Assembly (NCBI GenBank): GCA_014706295.1
Contig: JACSVZ010000009.1
Location: forward strand, 33,788,268-33,852,267
DNA: 64,000 nucleotides
Reading direction: 5' to 3'
Source of the DNA: Lycocorax pyrrhopterus obiensis
Taxonomy: Eukaryota; Chordata; Aves; Passeriformes; Paradisaeidae
Made by a program: the position numbers and the translations under genes. Below are positions 12,118 through 26,699 of this stretch, one piece after another; the stretch's first letter is position 1; every line of letters starts with the position of its first letter. The notes under the pieces were generated by a model. It saw only the letters and a program-made list of their open reading frames with translations, had not been told where the DNA came from and made no database searches.

Positions 12118-14460
12118 TTTTGGGTGCAATCAGGCTCCTACCCCATGTGAGCAGGCTTCAAGTAGCTTTTCTTGCAGACGTGTCCAAGCAGATGAGTGCA
12201 GCCCAGAAATGGTGTTTCCAGGATGCTGCCATTGCCCAGTGCTCACTCCACTGTGCAGCAGCAGGATTGGGCCAAGGAATGGTGTGACATTTCCTCTCTC
12301 CGTTGCAAATAATCTTTGGTAACTGTTCTGGAGCTCGGGTTTAGCAGGAATTCCCATACAGTTAATGCTGCTTCTCTGTCACTGTTGTAGCATCAGGCAA
12401 ACCCATAACTGAGGTGGCAAAGGAGGGATGTCTCTGATCTAAAGTCAGTAAACAATTCTTATCGACTTCATTTAGAGATGATCAGACCATTCATAGGTTG
12501 TTGTCTGCTGCTTCCTTAGAGTTTTCCTCCTTCACTGAGCTTTGTGAATATGAGTGCATTGATCCTGAAACACCTCATGTGGCAAATTAAGTGATTTAAT
12601 TACACAATTTGCAATTGCTTTCTACGTTACAAGTCAATTTAACTCAGTGACTGGATTAGAGATGAACATCCCAGCAATTGATAGGTCAGAGCAGGGAAAG
12701 ATGCAAATGTTCCCTGAGAAACATGGTCTGTGCCTGCTCTTCTGTAGTGGAAGGGTTGAGCTTCTTGGCTTGTGTTCACTGGGTACACCAAGTATATCCA
12801 AATTTCCCTAAGTGAAGTACATGGGGTGTGCCTGAGGATGGAAATCCGGGATGGTTTCAATGATGGGATGCAACAGACATTCAGTTTATGGTCAGCCATG
12901 CTTTGAGAAAAGCATTTGTGTCGGTCAACGTCTGTGCTTTTCCTATTTGTAGTGGATGTTTTAAATCTTTCCTCTGATGAAACAGAAGCCTTATGCTGCA
13001 AGCAACTGAAAGTAGGACTTTGGAGAAGGGATTCCACTGTGACAGAGGGTTTTTTGTTCCTACAAACACTACACAGAACTTGTGGGTGTTGTAGCACAGC
13101 TATGAAGTGTTTGAGAGATGTAAGAGGACATTTGCTGAAACCTTGACACTGTGTGTGAGCCATCCCTCCCAGTGACAAACATGCTGAGGCACTGCCGGGG
13201 AGAGTCACAGCAGAGCCAGGTCACACCAGAGCAATGTACAGAGATCTCTTGTTTTCTCTAAGGGCCCCACACCACCTTTTTAACTGGGTAAACCACTTCA
13301 TCTCCCAGTGTCTGACACTCCTGGAGCAGAGAAAATGGGCTTTTATAACTCAGTCCAGTCCTAGCTCTGGTTTCTATTGCAAGAGGCTGTGCCTGATGGG
13401 CTCAGCAGAGGAGCATCAGACACATACATCTCTATAAGCTGCGCCCCGTGCCTGACGGCCGCGCTCTGCGGTGACAGTGGTGACATTCAGGCAGGTTTCT
13501 CATTGCTGGGAAGCATCAGGAGATTGCTGCTTCTCCAGTAGAGATGGGCTGAAAATAGCACTTCATATACTGAATTCAAGCAGCTGATGGAGCCTGTTGA
13601 AGACAGAATTGAGATGAAAAGCTGTAATGCAGATGTGTCACATCACAGTTGCGTTGTCACTGTTTCTTTGTATGATACGGTGGACCCACAGCAATTAATT
13701 TTAGATGCAGTCTCTATTACTGCAGAGTGGTAACTTGAAGTATTTACTACTTTATTTGCTTCATGCCAAGTGAGATTTCACTCAATTTGTCATTAGAAAC
13801 ACTGTTCTCTTCTGAGGAGAGAGTATATTTACATAAACTGCTCTCCAGTAATTCTATGTTTTCTGCAGGAGTAGATTACATGCACAAAAATCTGCTGATG
13901 AGCCTGTGGGACTGAAGACAGATGCTGGGAAAAGAACAGATCTGTTCACTGCCCTCAGTGGGCTGTAGAAAGGCCAAAGAGATCCTCTGTCAGTCCTCTG
14001 CATGCAGCGTGAATCCTCATTGATCAAAAAAGCCTCTAAAACCAACAAAACCCCCACCTCTTCAATATTGCGAAGTTGTGCAGTATTTTTGATGTACCAG
14101 CAGAGCATGATTTAGAAATGAAGAGCTGCCGTCTGCAATGATTTTGCTGGACTCCTTCTAAAGTCTCTGAAAATGAAAAACCAGAAAACTGCCTGTCTCA
14201 CCTAATCATGGGAACCTAGGAAGTGGATTTTGGGGGAGGGAAGGTGGTGGAGGCCAAATGCTGTGAAATTTGAGGTGAAATGAGAGTGTTGCAGCTCAGA
14301 GCACAGGGGATGCAGTGCTGGCTGTAGGACCAGCTCCCTCCTGAGTCGCAGCTGTGGGAATGACTTGAAACTTGTTCATCCTGTTGTTTCACAGAGGAAA
14401 ATGTGTTGATTTGCCCAGTCTGTAGAAATGAAAAATACACCCAGGAGGCTCAGGGGAGTG

Positions 14461-14765
14461 CATCTCGTTCTCTACAACTCCCTGACAGGAGGTTGGAGCC
14501 AGGTGAGGACAAGGCTCTCTGGGTAGCTAGTGACAAGAGGAAACGGCCTCAAGATGCACCAGGAGAGGTTTGGGTTGGATGTCAGGGAAAACCTCTTCAC
14601 CAAAAGGGTGGTCAAGCATAGGAACAGGCTGCTCAGGGCAGTGGTTGATTCCTGTCCCTGGAGGTATTTAAAAGCCACATAGATGTGGCACTTGGGGACG
14701 TGACTTACTGGTGGGTTTGGCAGTGCTGGGGGAATGGTTGGAGTTGATAATCTTAAAGATTATTG
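14461..14765 (+). mobile_element. CR1 LINE 3'-end fragment
   Basis: The copy contains CTACAACTCCCTGACAGGAGG, GGTTTGGGTTGGATGTCAGG, a TAGGAACAGGCTGCTCAGGG block, ATAGATGTGGCACTTGGGGA and a TTGATAATCTTAAAG end. The GATGTGGCACTTGG ending marks a subfamily different from the copy at 9211. It has lost its terminal short repeats. Confidence 0.85.
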
Positions 14766-16210
14766 TGTTTGAAGATGAGCTCTGCTGCCGATGCAGGGCC
14801 TGGTGGCTGCCAGCCATGGGTCAGGGACAGCAGTGATGCTGGGCCAGTGCTGGGAGCTTTGGGAAAGAAATCCCTACTAAGATGCTGTCAGTGCCTGGAT
14901 CTGTGCCTTGGTGCAGTCAAGCATGTTCTGTGTTTCACATTTTGTTTAATATTAGACACTGTCTGCTGCTTTGTTTCTATTAATTATCTTTCATTTTCTT
15001 ATCAGCTTTGCTTAGCTTTTTTTTACGTAAAACTTTGGATCAGCTTTATAAGGAAAAAAAATTAAAGTGGAGCTTTTCTCCCTTGATGACACCGAAACAA
15101 TGAATATGGATCAGAATTTTCATTTCCTTTTTTCTACCACATCCATTTGCTTGATAGAGCAAGCTTACCAGCCTAGTTTTACTTTGATAAACCTAATAAG
15201 GAGAAAGTACTTTCCACCTCCATATTATTTTATGCCTTGTTTGTGACTTCAGCATCCCTTTTACAGGTTTAAAGACAATTTATTCTTTATTGCCCTTGAG
15301 TCATTTTGGGAGAGCATTTGTGTTTTTCCAGACATAAAAATGTCCCCCTGTAACATGATGAATATTAAATAGGTGCTTCAATGAGAATGGATCAGTGTGC
15401 TCCGACCTGACAGCTCCATTTATCGCAGCGCGACCGGGGAGAGCTGAAGTGTCGGTGTTGCCTGCCTGTGGATGTGGGGCCATGCACCCAAATTACTTCA
15501 CCAAATGACCAATTTCACAATTGTTATGGTGTGAAGTCCCTTCTGTCCTGCTTTCCTAAGGAGTCATTTGCTGCCCAGCTGAAAGGAGACCTTGGCTGCA
15601 AAAATACGGAGCTGGTTTTGGCTCCTGTTCTGCCGCCGCGGGGCTGGCCCAGGGTGGCTCTGCCAGCAGGAGGGAGGGGAAACATCTGGGTTCTCTTGTG
15701 AAGGTGATGTGTTGCTTGTAGTGAGACCCTCACTGTGTCAGCAGCTCCCCACAACTCTCATTTCTCCATGTGAGCAGCCCAGGGACGAGCATCAACTTGG
15801 GAGCAGAAAATACCCTGGGGAGATTGAAAGACCAAGGCAGGCAAGGGGGAATCTGCTGATGAGCAGAGGAGGAGCTGGTGGGTCCTTGCAGGGCTGTGCT
15901 GGGCCCCTCAGACCCTTTCTGGGCAATCCCTGTGAGGGTGGGCTGTGAGTGCTGTCAGGATGAGACGGCTGCAGGCAGGGCTGGAGCCATCGCCCCTGGC
16001 TGTCCCCTCTGCAGGACAGGACAGCTCAGCTGCCATGGCTCATGTGGCCCCCCGTGAATCACCCCTTGAGACAGAAAAATGCCTGGCTCTGGTATTTCCT
16101 CCTGCTACCAAGACAACAAGCTGACACCCTTGCACTATAAAGAAGAATTATGGAGGGGTGAAATCCTTTCTAATTCCTGTACTCCAAGGACAAGGAATAT
16201 CCAAGGAATG

Positions 16211-16443
16211 TGAGGTTTAGATTAGACGTTAGGAAAAATGTCTCCAATGAAAGAGTGGTCGGGCATTGGAACAGGCTGCGCAGGGAAGTGGTGGAGTCAC
16301 CATCTCTGGAAGCATTCAAAAGGTGTGTGGATGTGGCCCTGGAGTTTGTGGTTTAGTGGTGAACATGGTGGGGCTGGGTTAACAGCTGGACTCAGTGATC
16401 TGGAAGGTCTTTTCCAAACTCAGTGATTCTGTGATTCTGTGAC
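16211..16443 (+). mobile_element. CR1 LINE 3'-end fragment
   Basis: The fragment contains TTTAGATTAGACGTTAGGAA, GGCATTGGAACAGGCTGCGC, a GGATGTGGCCCTGGAG block, TGATCTGGAAGGTCTTTTCC and a repeated GTGATTCT tail. This is a typical 5'-truncated CR1 of the TGTGGC-type subfamily. Confidence 0.87.
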
Positions 16444-17334
16444 AGTCCTGGAAGCGCTGCCTCCCCTAGCCTGTCATGTGCTCAGTGACTCCTCATGCAC
16501 AGAGCTGCTGCTGCAGTGGGAACTTTCCCATTCCTTGTGGGTACATCCAGCTGCTCTCCAAGCACAGGGTGAAGCAGAGAAACCCTCCTTGCACACACAG
16601 GGCAGCACTTCATGTTAGTGCTGGCTGGAGTGGCCTTTGTGTGCTGCGGTGATGAGGGCGATGGGGTGGCTTGTGTGGCTGGATTTATTATTCTTTTCTC
16701 TGCAGGTTTTTCTCTGAATGCTGCATTCTGTGAATTCATATTGCTTTTGCTTCTGTTCCAGTTGGGAACTGGTGGAAGGATGGCTGTGCTAATAGGGTGC
16801 AACACAGGTGCCCTTGCTGAGTCAAGCATGCTCATGCTATGAAAACTGCTTTTCCGTGTGGGAAGTATTCATTTTTAAGGAATAGAAAAATTACTATATC
16901 TGCACTACCCACAAGTACAAGGGGGACGACCAGGTTAATTATAGCTTGCTTTAGCAAAAATGGCTGTGTAATGGCACAGAACAAATTGCATAAATCTGCC
17001 CAAGACTGTCTTAACTAACACACTCTCTCAACTGAAATTAAAATCTGTCACATAGGAAAGATCCTTGGCCACCCACACTAGCAAATGTGACTACCCCAAC
17101 CACACTGTCCCAGTCTTCTCTGAGACCTCCCCGTGCTTGTCCCTGGCTATTGCCTCACTCACCTGGCAGTTCTGCATTCCATTTCACGGGAGTGAGAGAA
17201 TTGGCAGCATTCTTGCTGTTCTCCATTAATAAATAACTAAATTCTGTAAAAGTATTAGGCAATAATAGATCTGACAGAGCTAATGTATTAAGATCTCAAG
17301 GAACATTAGCCAAAATAGTGTTTATTTCCCAGAA

Positions 17335-17408
17335 ACATAGAATCACAGAATGGTTTGTGTTGGAAGGGACCTTAACGATCATCCAGTTCCAGCCCCCCGC
17401 TGTGGGGA
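17335..17408 (-). mobile_element. CR1 LINE 3' terminus, short fragment
   Basis: The plus strand reads ATAGAATCACAGAATGG followed by GTTGGAAGGGACCTTAACGA and a TCCAGTTCCAGCCCCC end. This is the reverse complement of the CR1 3' terminus. Only about 75 bases remain. Confidence 0.85.
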
Positions 17409-20400
17409 TTTAGTGTTAAGAATTTAAACCCAGTGTGAATGCAGCAAAGCAAATGAAGATTCATGGTGATTCCCTGCGCCAGTCAAGACTACAAGAAAAA
17501 GCAGTGGGGAAATATCCACGCTCAATAGAGACACATCCTATTCCAATTTGTCAGGGCTGTTAAAGGTAAGAGTGGCTTTGCTCTGCCTCGAGGCCAGGCT
17601 GGGCGTCACACTGGGCCTGCGTGCCTGAGCTTGTTTGTGTGCCCTGATGAACGGCTTGTTGGTTCATTTTTTTTTTAAAATTGACTTCCCACATCTTCCA
17701 GAGAGCCTTGAAGAAGTCAAGCCCTGGCACCATGGAATATCTTATCATTATGATGGGATGGGATGGGTGAGAGCAGCCTCCTGGGGCTCACAAGCACAGA
17801 GGTGATCACAAAGCAGCCAGTGGACACAGGCCACTGTGGGGTCACCCCAAGCAGCTGTGGAGGCGCCCCAGTTCCTCGAGGAGTTGTATTGAGAGCAGCA
17901 AAAAGTGGTGTCCTCAGGAGCGGGCAGGGAAGTCAGCCCTGCTGTGATCAGCACCAGCAGAACGACGGCAGGGCTCAGTGTCTGCACCACTTGTAGTGCT
18001 GGTGGGTTTTAACACCTTTTCCAACCTTCTATTTCTTTCTAAAGCATCAGTCCTTACACATGGCAAGACCAGCCACAGCTGCTGCTGGCGGGTGCTGGCT
18101 GCCTTGTCCTGGCATTGTCATGAAGGTGGGACCTGCCCTGACTTAAGATGCATTTACTCTCTTAACTCTGACTTTTTGGTGCATGCAAAGATATGGCAGA
18201 GCCCAAAAAGGAGCATTAATTGCATCCAAGTCTGTACAGCTTATCACAGAACTACAGGATAGCAGTAAAGCTGGCCCCTCCTCTGTTTTGCCACCCGTGA
18301 GGGCTTGTAAAGGTGTTTTGCCCCCTTGCCGTGATGGCAATAAGCCTTTAACTGAGCAAATTGGTTTTGAGGTACTGGAGTTTGTACCTTGTTTGCTGCT
18401 GCCTTTCCTGCTGTTTCCATCCTGGCTCTGGGCAGGTACAAATAATGAATTAACTGCTGGATAAGCCCCATGCTCCCCTGAGCAATTATTCTGGCTTCTG
18501 CCAGAGCAGACTCAATTTGTCCTGCAATCAGTACAATTTTCTGAGGAGTTAGTTCTGGTTCAGGCGCTAATCATCCACATCTGTGCAGCGCAGGTATTTT
18601 TTGGGGGCAGGACCCAGTTGTGAGTCAAGCCACCACACTGGCACATCCTCAGAGCGTCCTGGTGCTTTTTGGGATGCAAATGCTCTCCCAGCTGTGTGTG
18701 GCATTAACTCAATTAGGAATTAGGAGGGAGGATCAGTATGAAATATGCAACAATCTTGAGCATTTGGGCACCGTGTTTGTGTTTGCAACACTTGCTTCCC
18801 CATCTCGGGGAGATCAGCACTAGTGATCCAACATGGATTTAAACCTCAAATACGTAAAATTTATTTGCAGAAGGTGCTGGACGCTGGGAATGGAAGTGCT
18901 AGTTAGGAAGGTGATTTCCTACATCTGCCAATTAGTTCTGGGCAAGAAGTGTCATTAGACAGAAAGCAAATCATGGCAGAGTATTTGAGCAGCAGTGGGC
19001 ACATGGTGGACAGGCACCTGTAAGCCTCACATACACCTAAACACCAGCTGAAAATCGTGGTGGTGACTGGGAGACACCATTCTGGACATGCTGACCAGCT
19101 CAAGGCTTTTCTCATTGTGTTTTAGCTTCAGGATGCTCAAACACAGGGTAAAACAGGGCAGGGTTGGACACAAGCTCCTAATTTTGCATTTAATCAGGTT
19201 TAAAGACCAGGGTTGTGTACAACAGTGCACAGGCTTTGCCCATTTTTCTGGGAGCCCTGGGCCTGGGGAAGGACAGCTGGGGATGGGTGCTAAGGGAGGT
19301 TTGGCTCCTGGTCTGAGGAGCTGCCTGAACAAACAGGCTGCTCACCTGCTGTGTCCTCAAGCATCACCTGCACACCAGGGACAAAGTGGGCCCAGACTGC
19401 TAACAGCCTTTTGGGGGAAAAGAGGAGAAAATGGCTGTTTGGTGTCCTCCCTCAGAGATCCAGTGTTATTGATTGCACAGCAGCAGGAAGAGCTCCCTAG
19501 GGCCTCCACGACAGGTGTAATAATCCCACTGTTTTTGTGCCCTGGACTGGGTAGGAAACGTGGCAAATTGCCTCTTTGCTGGCTCTGGTGAGGTCTGTGA
19601 GAGCTTCTGCACCAGTTCTATCATTGCAATCAGCTTCCTTCTTTGCATAATGTTTTGATGAGTCAAAATTGCCTGGTGAGTTAAGACAAATGATCTCTGC
19701 ACACAGTGATAACTCCCTGCATAATTGGTGTTAATCACTGCCGAATCCTCTGTGAATCTCTGTAATACAACCCCTGTCCTGGCTGTACACACCCATGGCT
19801 TGGGTGCAGATGCCCTGTACAGAATGATGTTCCCAGAGTCCAAAAAGCAAAGTCGAATGCTGAAAGGCTTTGAAAGTGAGATTTTATGGTCTCGTGCCCA
19901 ATCTTTAAATAGATGCAGAATCACAGTCAGTGTTATATCCTGTTTACTCACTTTGAATGTATTATTATGTGTTTATTGGTACCAAAAAAGCATAATTAAA
20001 TAGCGTGTCACCTGCAGATCAACACTATATTGATGAGGGCTTGTGGCACAGGAGATGTGTGAATTTTATTAACGTTGTCATTTCCAGTCCCCAGCATCAT
20101 AAAGGACTTGGACATTTCCTATTTCAGTTGCAGATCTACCTTAACATTGCTAAAGCAATCATAGTGTGGGAAATTAGATATAAACTGAAAAATAATTAAA
20201 GGCCTGCTGACAACTTGATAACGCTGAATAATTGAAGTATTGGTAACAAATTCTGAATTCTAATTTCCTCCCTGTAGCTGATACTAGTAATCAAGATCAA
20301 AAGTATCTTTGTCGCTTTAGGAAAACTCTCTCACATATGTACCATGTAAGGAGGGGAAGGAAAAGAGATGAAAACCTTAGGTCTGGGTTGGATTTGCTAA

Positions 20401-21660
20401 CAGCTCGGAATCCCACTAAAACCTGCAGATGGGAATGTGTCAGAGCTGACCGAGCCTCTTCCCTCCTCACTCTTAGAAAAGCCTAAAGCTGCAGGAAATA
20501 GCTGCAGGAGCTCCTGAAATGTTATATACGTTTAGGATAAACACCCCAGGGAATATGTGAATGCAAGCAACCAGGGACATTCACTTCGAGGGAAATGGCC
20601 ACTGCAGGGGGGCAAACACGAGACCTGCAGCATGGACTGCAGGGGCTGGGCAAGCATGAGCCTGATGGCACGAGCCACGAGCCACGGAGTGTGGCTCAGT
20701 TCAGAGAGGTCCAGCTTTCACCAGAGGTGTTTCATTTGCTTTTGTTTCCTGGGATTTTTGAAGCAGTTGTGGTCTTGACACATTGAGGTTAATGAAATGC
20801 TTGGTGCTGGTCCTTCGAGCTCCTCACACATGCCCGGAGCTGTGGGTCACCCCCCAGCTCAGCAATCGGGCCCTTTCAGGGATAAGTGGTTAAAATCTGG
20901 CTGGGGGGAAAGGAAATGAGATTCTGTAGCCACACGAGAGAGCAAGAGTAGATGGGGGAGCTGGGGCCAGCAGGAGCTGTCATCACCTCGGTGGCCATGA
21001 AGGACTTTGTGCAATAAAAATTACAGTTGCTGTAATGATGACTTAAATAGCATCCTTGTCTGAAAAAGATATTGCTGTCCAGGGTTCATGCTGCCCACTT
21101 TTACCTTGGAGCTCCCTCCAAGGGGTGCTGGGGCTGATCCTGCACCCCTCCATTGCCAAGGTCACCCCACGACAGTGACAGGGAGCAGCAGGGATGGCTC
21201 TGCTCTGTGCTGCAGATGTGGTGTCCACCCCCGCTGGGTCTGTGCAGATTGCAGGACACGGGGAGAAGCCCATCAGAAATTGGTCATAGCTGGAGGGAAT
21301 GGCAGGGGAGCAAACAGCTTTGAGATCCTTTTATTTTTGTCAATATTCAGGTAAACATAAATAAACTGCTGAGATGTGTTACAACAGCACACAGCTTAGA
21401 AACTGGACAACATCCAGCACTTTGCAAGGTGATAGAAGGTTGCCTGTGCTTGATGCTTGCAGTAAAATAATCCCTTTTTTTTTTCTTGAATATCCTGCAT
21501 ATCTATCCACATGAACATAGACAATTTAAAAATCACCTCTTTGCTCCCTATGCTGAAACTATTCATTACTGCACTTCTTTTTTGTCTGATAGAACCATAT
21601 GATAATATTTTGACATAATTTAAAAGCCATATTTAAATAAAGCCTTTGGAGGCTGTAAGT

Positions 21661-21809
21661 CACCGTCCCTGGAGGCATTTAAGAGACGTGTAGATGTGAT
21701 GCTTGGGGACATGGTTTAATGGTGGGCTTGGCAGGGCTGGGTTAGCAGTTGGACTCTATGATCTTAAAGGGTTTTTTCAACCAAAACCAATTGAATGATA
21801 CTATGACTC
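21661..21809 (+). mobile_element. CR1 LINE 3'-end fragment
   Basis: The fragment begins at CCGTCCCTGGAGGCATTTAA and continues with GTAGATGTGATGCTTGGGG, GGGTTAGCAGTTGGACTC, ATGATCTTAAAGGG and a degenerate ATGATACTATGACTC tail. It is severely 5'-truncated. Confidence 0.87.
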
Positions 21810-24800
21810 CAAAGAGCTGAAGAGCCAAGCATCTCCCTCGCTGTCTTTTCGCTGTTGGCTGTGTGTGACTCGGAGGCAGCACAGAGCCTTGTGCTCCTTG
21901 CCCTGCGTGTCCTGTCCTGGCATTCGTCTGTGCATGCTTATTGATCAGCTTTATTGAACTGAATTTGGCAGTGCACCACAGTGGGGATCATTTACAGCAT
22001 GGTGAAGAGCATTTTGGCTCTGGTTGCACATTTCAGACTGGAGGCAAGTGCCTTATCTCCTCTGTTATCTCATCCACTTCTGATCCCTTGTCAGTTATCT
22101 TAATATCCTTTGTATCCCACCTGACCCGTCATTTGGAAGCTCTTTGAATCAGGAATTGGATTTGCTGTTCAGTGTTCATTTGGCATTCCAGCAGAAATCA
22201 AACTGTAATTAATAAGCAGAAGGAGGAAGTGTTCCTGTAGGACTGGCGCACTAGAGGATGCTTGGGGAGAGACAGCACACCCCAACACCCGGCTGCACTC
22301 CCAAAGATGAGGAGATTTTGGCATGAAATGAGGCACAGACTTTGCTGTAAGGGACTGATATTCTCAGTGAGCAAAAGCAAGAGCTGTTGGGAGACAGGGA
22401 GGAAAAGGAAAAAGACTTTGATGAGATCCTGCAGTACAGATCAGCAGCTACTCTGCTGCATGCATCCCAACTTCTCCAGCAGGCCCATGGCCACTTTTAA
22501 TGAGTTTGCTGAAGATTCCTGTAATTTAAGCAGTCTCTCCTAAGAGCTGTTGCTGGAGCAGATGGGACAGGGGATGCAGGAGGCACATGAGGCCATGCCC
22601 TCACTAGGGGGAGAATGTGCCAGCCCCGGGCACACTGCAAATGGTGTCAGTGCTCCGTGGCAGGACAGGACCCTGCTGGCACGCCCTGCTGCCTTTTGGG
22701 GATACCCATGATGCTGGGGGGAGCTTGGCTCCAGCAGAAAGAGCAACAACTGGGGGAAGAGAGGGGGCACATCCTGCACAGCACCCACTTGAGGCACGTG
22801 GCCCTCGCCAGGGTGCAGAGCCAAGGGCAGGATGGAGGTGTAATTTTAAGTCTGGGTTTTCACAGGGTTTGGCTTTGCTGGCTCTGTAAGGGCTGAGCAG
22901 CACAACAGCAGATTGCAGAGGGACACGGGGCCCTGTAACTCTATCAGCTTTGATCAATTTTTCAGTCAGGTTGGGAATACACCAGAGAACGTGTCAGCGT
23001 GCTTTATGGAGGGCTGCAAGTGCCTTCCATGGCTAATCCATAAAGCTCAAATGGGTTCCTGGAAAACAGACATTTTGTTGTCACCATGAGGAGACTACTA
23101 AGCAGTGAAGAAAAAAAACCACAGAAGAGGAATAGCTGGAATCTGCAGTGCCTGCTGAAGCAGCTGGGAATGCTGGATCCAGGCCTGTGGTGTCCCCAGC
23201 CACAGAGTGCAGGGACACGGCCCCTGCTGCCATCCCAGCTCTCCTTCAGCCCTCTCCCTGCAACCTCTCCACCCTCTCGCACAGGAAAAGCAACTGCCCT
23301 TCTGTTCATGCCTAATGAAGTAGAACAATCAGTTTTTAGCAATTAGTGGAGATGCAATTGAAAACACCAAACAGTCCCCAGTGCGTCTGTTCTCCCTTAA
23401 AACATGGATTGCCATGAACTGGCAGCATTAGCTCCATATTTGAATATTTGGATTGTTCTCCCACTTTTCTGAATTGATCATTATGATATAAGATTAATTT
23501 GCTTTCGGGGTATTTACCAGAGCCTTTTTTACCAGACACTCTGACACCCACTCTCCCTCCCTGCCAACCACTGAAAGCATTCATGAAGTTGCTCTGAAAT
23601 TGATCAATTTTTGGATTTCTTTCAAAGCATTTTCTGTGTTTTGAAGCCTGGAGTGCATTTTGGGTACCTCAGCATACTCCTGAAGCCGGAATTTTGCTGT
23701 TAAATATTTGCTAGAAGAGGGGTTTTTTTCGCATTTCACCTGACTTCAGGAGCTGGGAATTAATGCAAGCACCAAATATGCCTGACACTTGAGATAAAAT
23801 AGTAAGAGTGGGTGCTCGCTGCAGAAGGCCGAGGTTCCTGGAGGTCAGAGCTGGCAATTACTGTAGGACTGGAGCCCTCCTCGCTCCCACAGCATTGCTG
23901 ATGCATTGCACGGACTCCTGCAGCCTAAACGTGCTCCGGGGCACCTCTGCGGAGCGCTCCTGCCCTAGAGAGCAGGGCTGATCCTGCCTGTGCCTCTGCC
24001 GAACCAGTTCTCCTGATTTTATCTCTCTTATTCCTAGGTGAACTGTGGATTTCAAAGGAGGAGAAACAAAACAAAACAAGACAAATTGCACAGAGATTTG
24101 ATACTGAGCCTGAGGAAATCTCCTGGCTTTTCCCCACGGTAACTGCTCCAAAGTAGGGACATTTTCAGAGATTACCAGTTTGCTGAATACCATTTTCCCC
24201 CTCTGTGTTCAATCTGAAGTACTTTTCCTTTCCACAGCCTATAAAAGAAGACCAACCCACAAACTGAAAGGCAAACCCTCCACTCTTCCCTCTGCTGAGT
24301 CTTGGTGCAGAGAATAATATTCAGCAAGAAGCAATTGCACTGTAACTGCTGCCTAAGGGCTGATCCCTACAGGATGAGAACTCCGCGAGTGATAAGTTTC
24401 CAAATGACCTCTGTCAGCTCCTGAAGAGAAAAAGCAAAGACAACAGCAGCCCCTGTGAGTGGGAAAGGCCGGCTCGAGCTCAACGTGATGGGATCAAAGC
24501 GTAACAGAGAGTGGAAAAGTGTCCTTGCATCCCCACCTAGTGGCTTTTGGTAAAATAAATCTGTGGTGCCTTGGTTTGGACATGCTGTCCTCTGTTACTG
24601 CAACCTGCTCAATGACAGAGACGCACATTGATAAACTTGATCAGCCAAAGGCGCTGGATTTGATCTGTTTTTGTAAATGTTCCTCAGGGTTTGAGAGATG
24701 GCAGAACGTACCGCCAGTGGAAAGGAAGCTTTGACCCAGCTTTCAAAGAAGAGTTAATTCAGCTGAGGACACTCTTTTTAAGAGTGGGACAGACCAGAAG

Positions 24801-26272
24801 GATCCACAGAAGAACAGCCAAAGCTTCTGTGAAAGGTGAGCATGCCCCACTGGTCTCATACCCTCTCTCCCACTGTTTCTTCTCCGTGCTTAGCCACGAA
24901 GAAGGTGACTCCTTATCCTGTGTACATTCCAAGAGATATTCCAATTTTGTAACAGATTTCTGCCTGGCAGAGTGGCTTTTCCTGGGACACCTCAGCTGCT
25001 CGGAGCATTCAGATCCCTTCAGATGTGGTGTGATGGCTGGGCTCAGGCTGGCTTTAAGAACAGGTAAGTAAAACTGATTTAAATTCTGATCTTTCATTTC
25101 CTGTCCCCCTCAATTCATCCTCTTGAACCACAAAAACCTCCCGGGGACCAGTCTCCGGCCTTACTACTTGCTGACTTTGTGCTAGGGACAAAATCTCTTT
25201 TGCTGGCAGTTCCTCACGTTTTGGTACAGCAGAATTTGCAAATACCCCTGCTTTGGAGTGCTGTTCCTGTTGGATGTGTTTAATCCTGCTGATGTTGGAC
25301 TCCCAGCACATGCTGCTGGCAGCAGCACAGGTACAGCCAGAGAAATCAAAATTCTGAGTGTGTTTTCCTGGCTGAAGACATATGAGTTTTTGAGGGGTAA
25401 AAAGCATTTTACCATATCTGTCTTTGTTCTCAGGGACATTCTTTTTCAATACTGGGTGGGTCGTAGAGCAAAGCTTGTCTTCACCTTGAATCAAAGAGCC
25501 TTTTCTGCAGGCAGCAGTATCAGACTTTCCCTCTGCCCTTACCTTGGCTCTGTAATTACAACTACATGAGTTATGACCTCTAGTCAAATGGGTTGAAAAG
25601 GGTCATTTTAAAAGGTCTGGAAGAGCTGTACCAGGATCCAGGTTTTAATAAAGATGCAGGAAGGGCTGTGTTAAAAAAAAAAAAATTCCAGACACAGATA
25701 CTTCAGGTTTTTTGGGAGGTTGAACAGAAACACGCCTGGAACCCAGCAGCAGTGAGGGCTACTTCCCCCAGGAAGGGATGAGTTCTGCTTCTGCAGTGCC
25801 TTTTTTTCAGTATTTATCAGAAATTATGCTCTTTTTCCCATAGGCAAATATCCTATATACACATATAAAAACAAACCCTGTTGCTCCAACTGCAAGATCT
25901 ACTGCTGCCCAGGATTAAAGGATTAAAGAAAAACAAAATTTCTTCCTTTAATGAGAAATCTTGTTGTTAACTGTCAGGAAAGTGGGTGCTACAAAATTGT
26001 TGGTTATCCTTCTCTCTGCCAGAACTTGCTTTATGGAGAATAACATGTTTGCATGAAATATTTCACCTAGGAGAGTACAGAAACTGCTGTACTTGAGAAG
26101 ATTAGTCTGGAAAACTGAAAATATCTAACTGATGAAAACATTTTCATTAAAACAAGAAACTGCTACAGAAGAGCTTTGCTCACAAGAAAATCAGAGTTAC
26201 ATTACCTGAGCTTTAATCGATTGTTCTAGGTGGATTTGGAAGGGTCTCAAAAAACAAAGCAGTAAACATGGG

Positions 26273-26341
26273 ATCATAGACTGGTTTGGGTTGGAAGGGA
26301 CCTTAAAAACCATCTAATCCCAAACCCTCTGCCATCAACAC
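26273..26341 (-). mobile_element. CR1 LINE 3' terminus, short fragment
   Basis: The plus strand shows ATCATAGACTGGTTTGGG, TTGGAAGGGACCTTAAAAAC and CATCTAATCCCAAACCC, then CCATCAAC. This is the reverse complement of a CR1 end. Confidence 0.85.
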
Positions 26342-26699
26342 TCTAAAAATACCAAGGACCTTCCTGACAATCATCAGCCTAAAAGCTGATTGCTATTTAG
26401 AAGGTAAATTTATTGAAATTCGATACCCAGGCTCCCCTGCCTGGAGATGCAGGTCCAAGCTTGCTGTGGTGGGCTGAGGGAGATGGAACCCTGAGGGGGG
26501 CTCGGGGCCGTGGGCAACACCAGCCTCAGACAGGCTTGCCCTGGAGAGGGTGAATTACCTATTTCTGCAGGATCAGCCCAAAACTGACCTCCGGAGCCGC
26601 AGAGTGTGGGAGGAAAAACAGTCGCTTTGTTTTCCCCTGCCCGCAGCCCAGCTCTGGCTTTAGCCATCATCTCGCTTTTGATCTCCGATCAAAACTCAG

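Larger units (their letters stand above)
8225..26690. other. Intergenic region between THSD7B and the HNMT-family gene
   Basis: No gene is supported in this stretch of roughly 18 kb. It contains several CR1 fragments, listed separately, and single-copy-looking AT-rich sequence. Open frames here are short, unspliced and unlike any family I know. Regulatory elements may be present, but I cannot identify any from a single sequence. Confidence 0.6.
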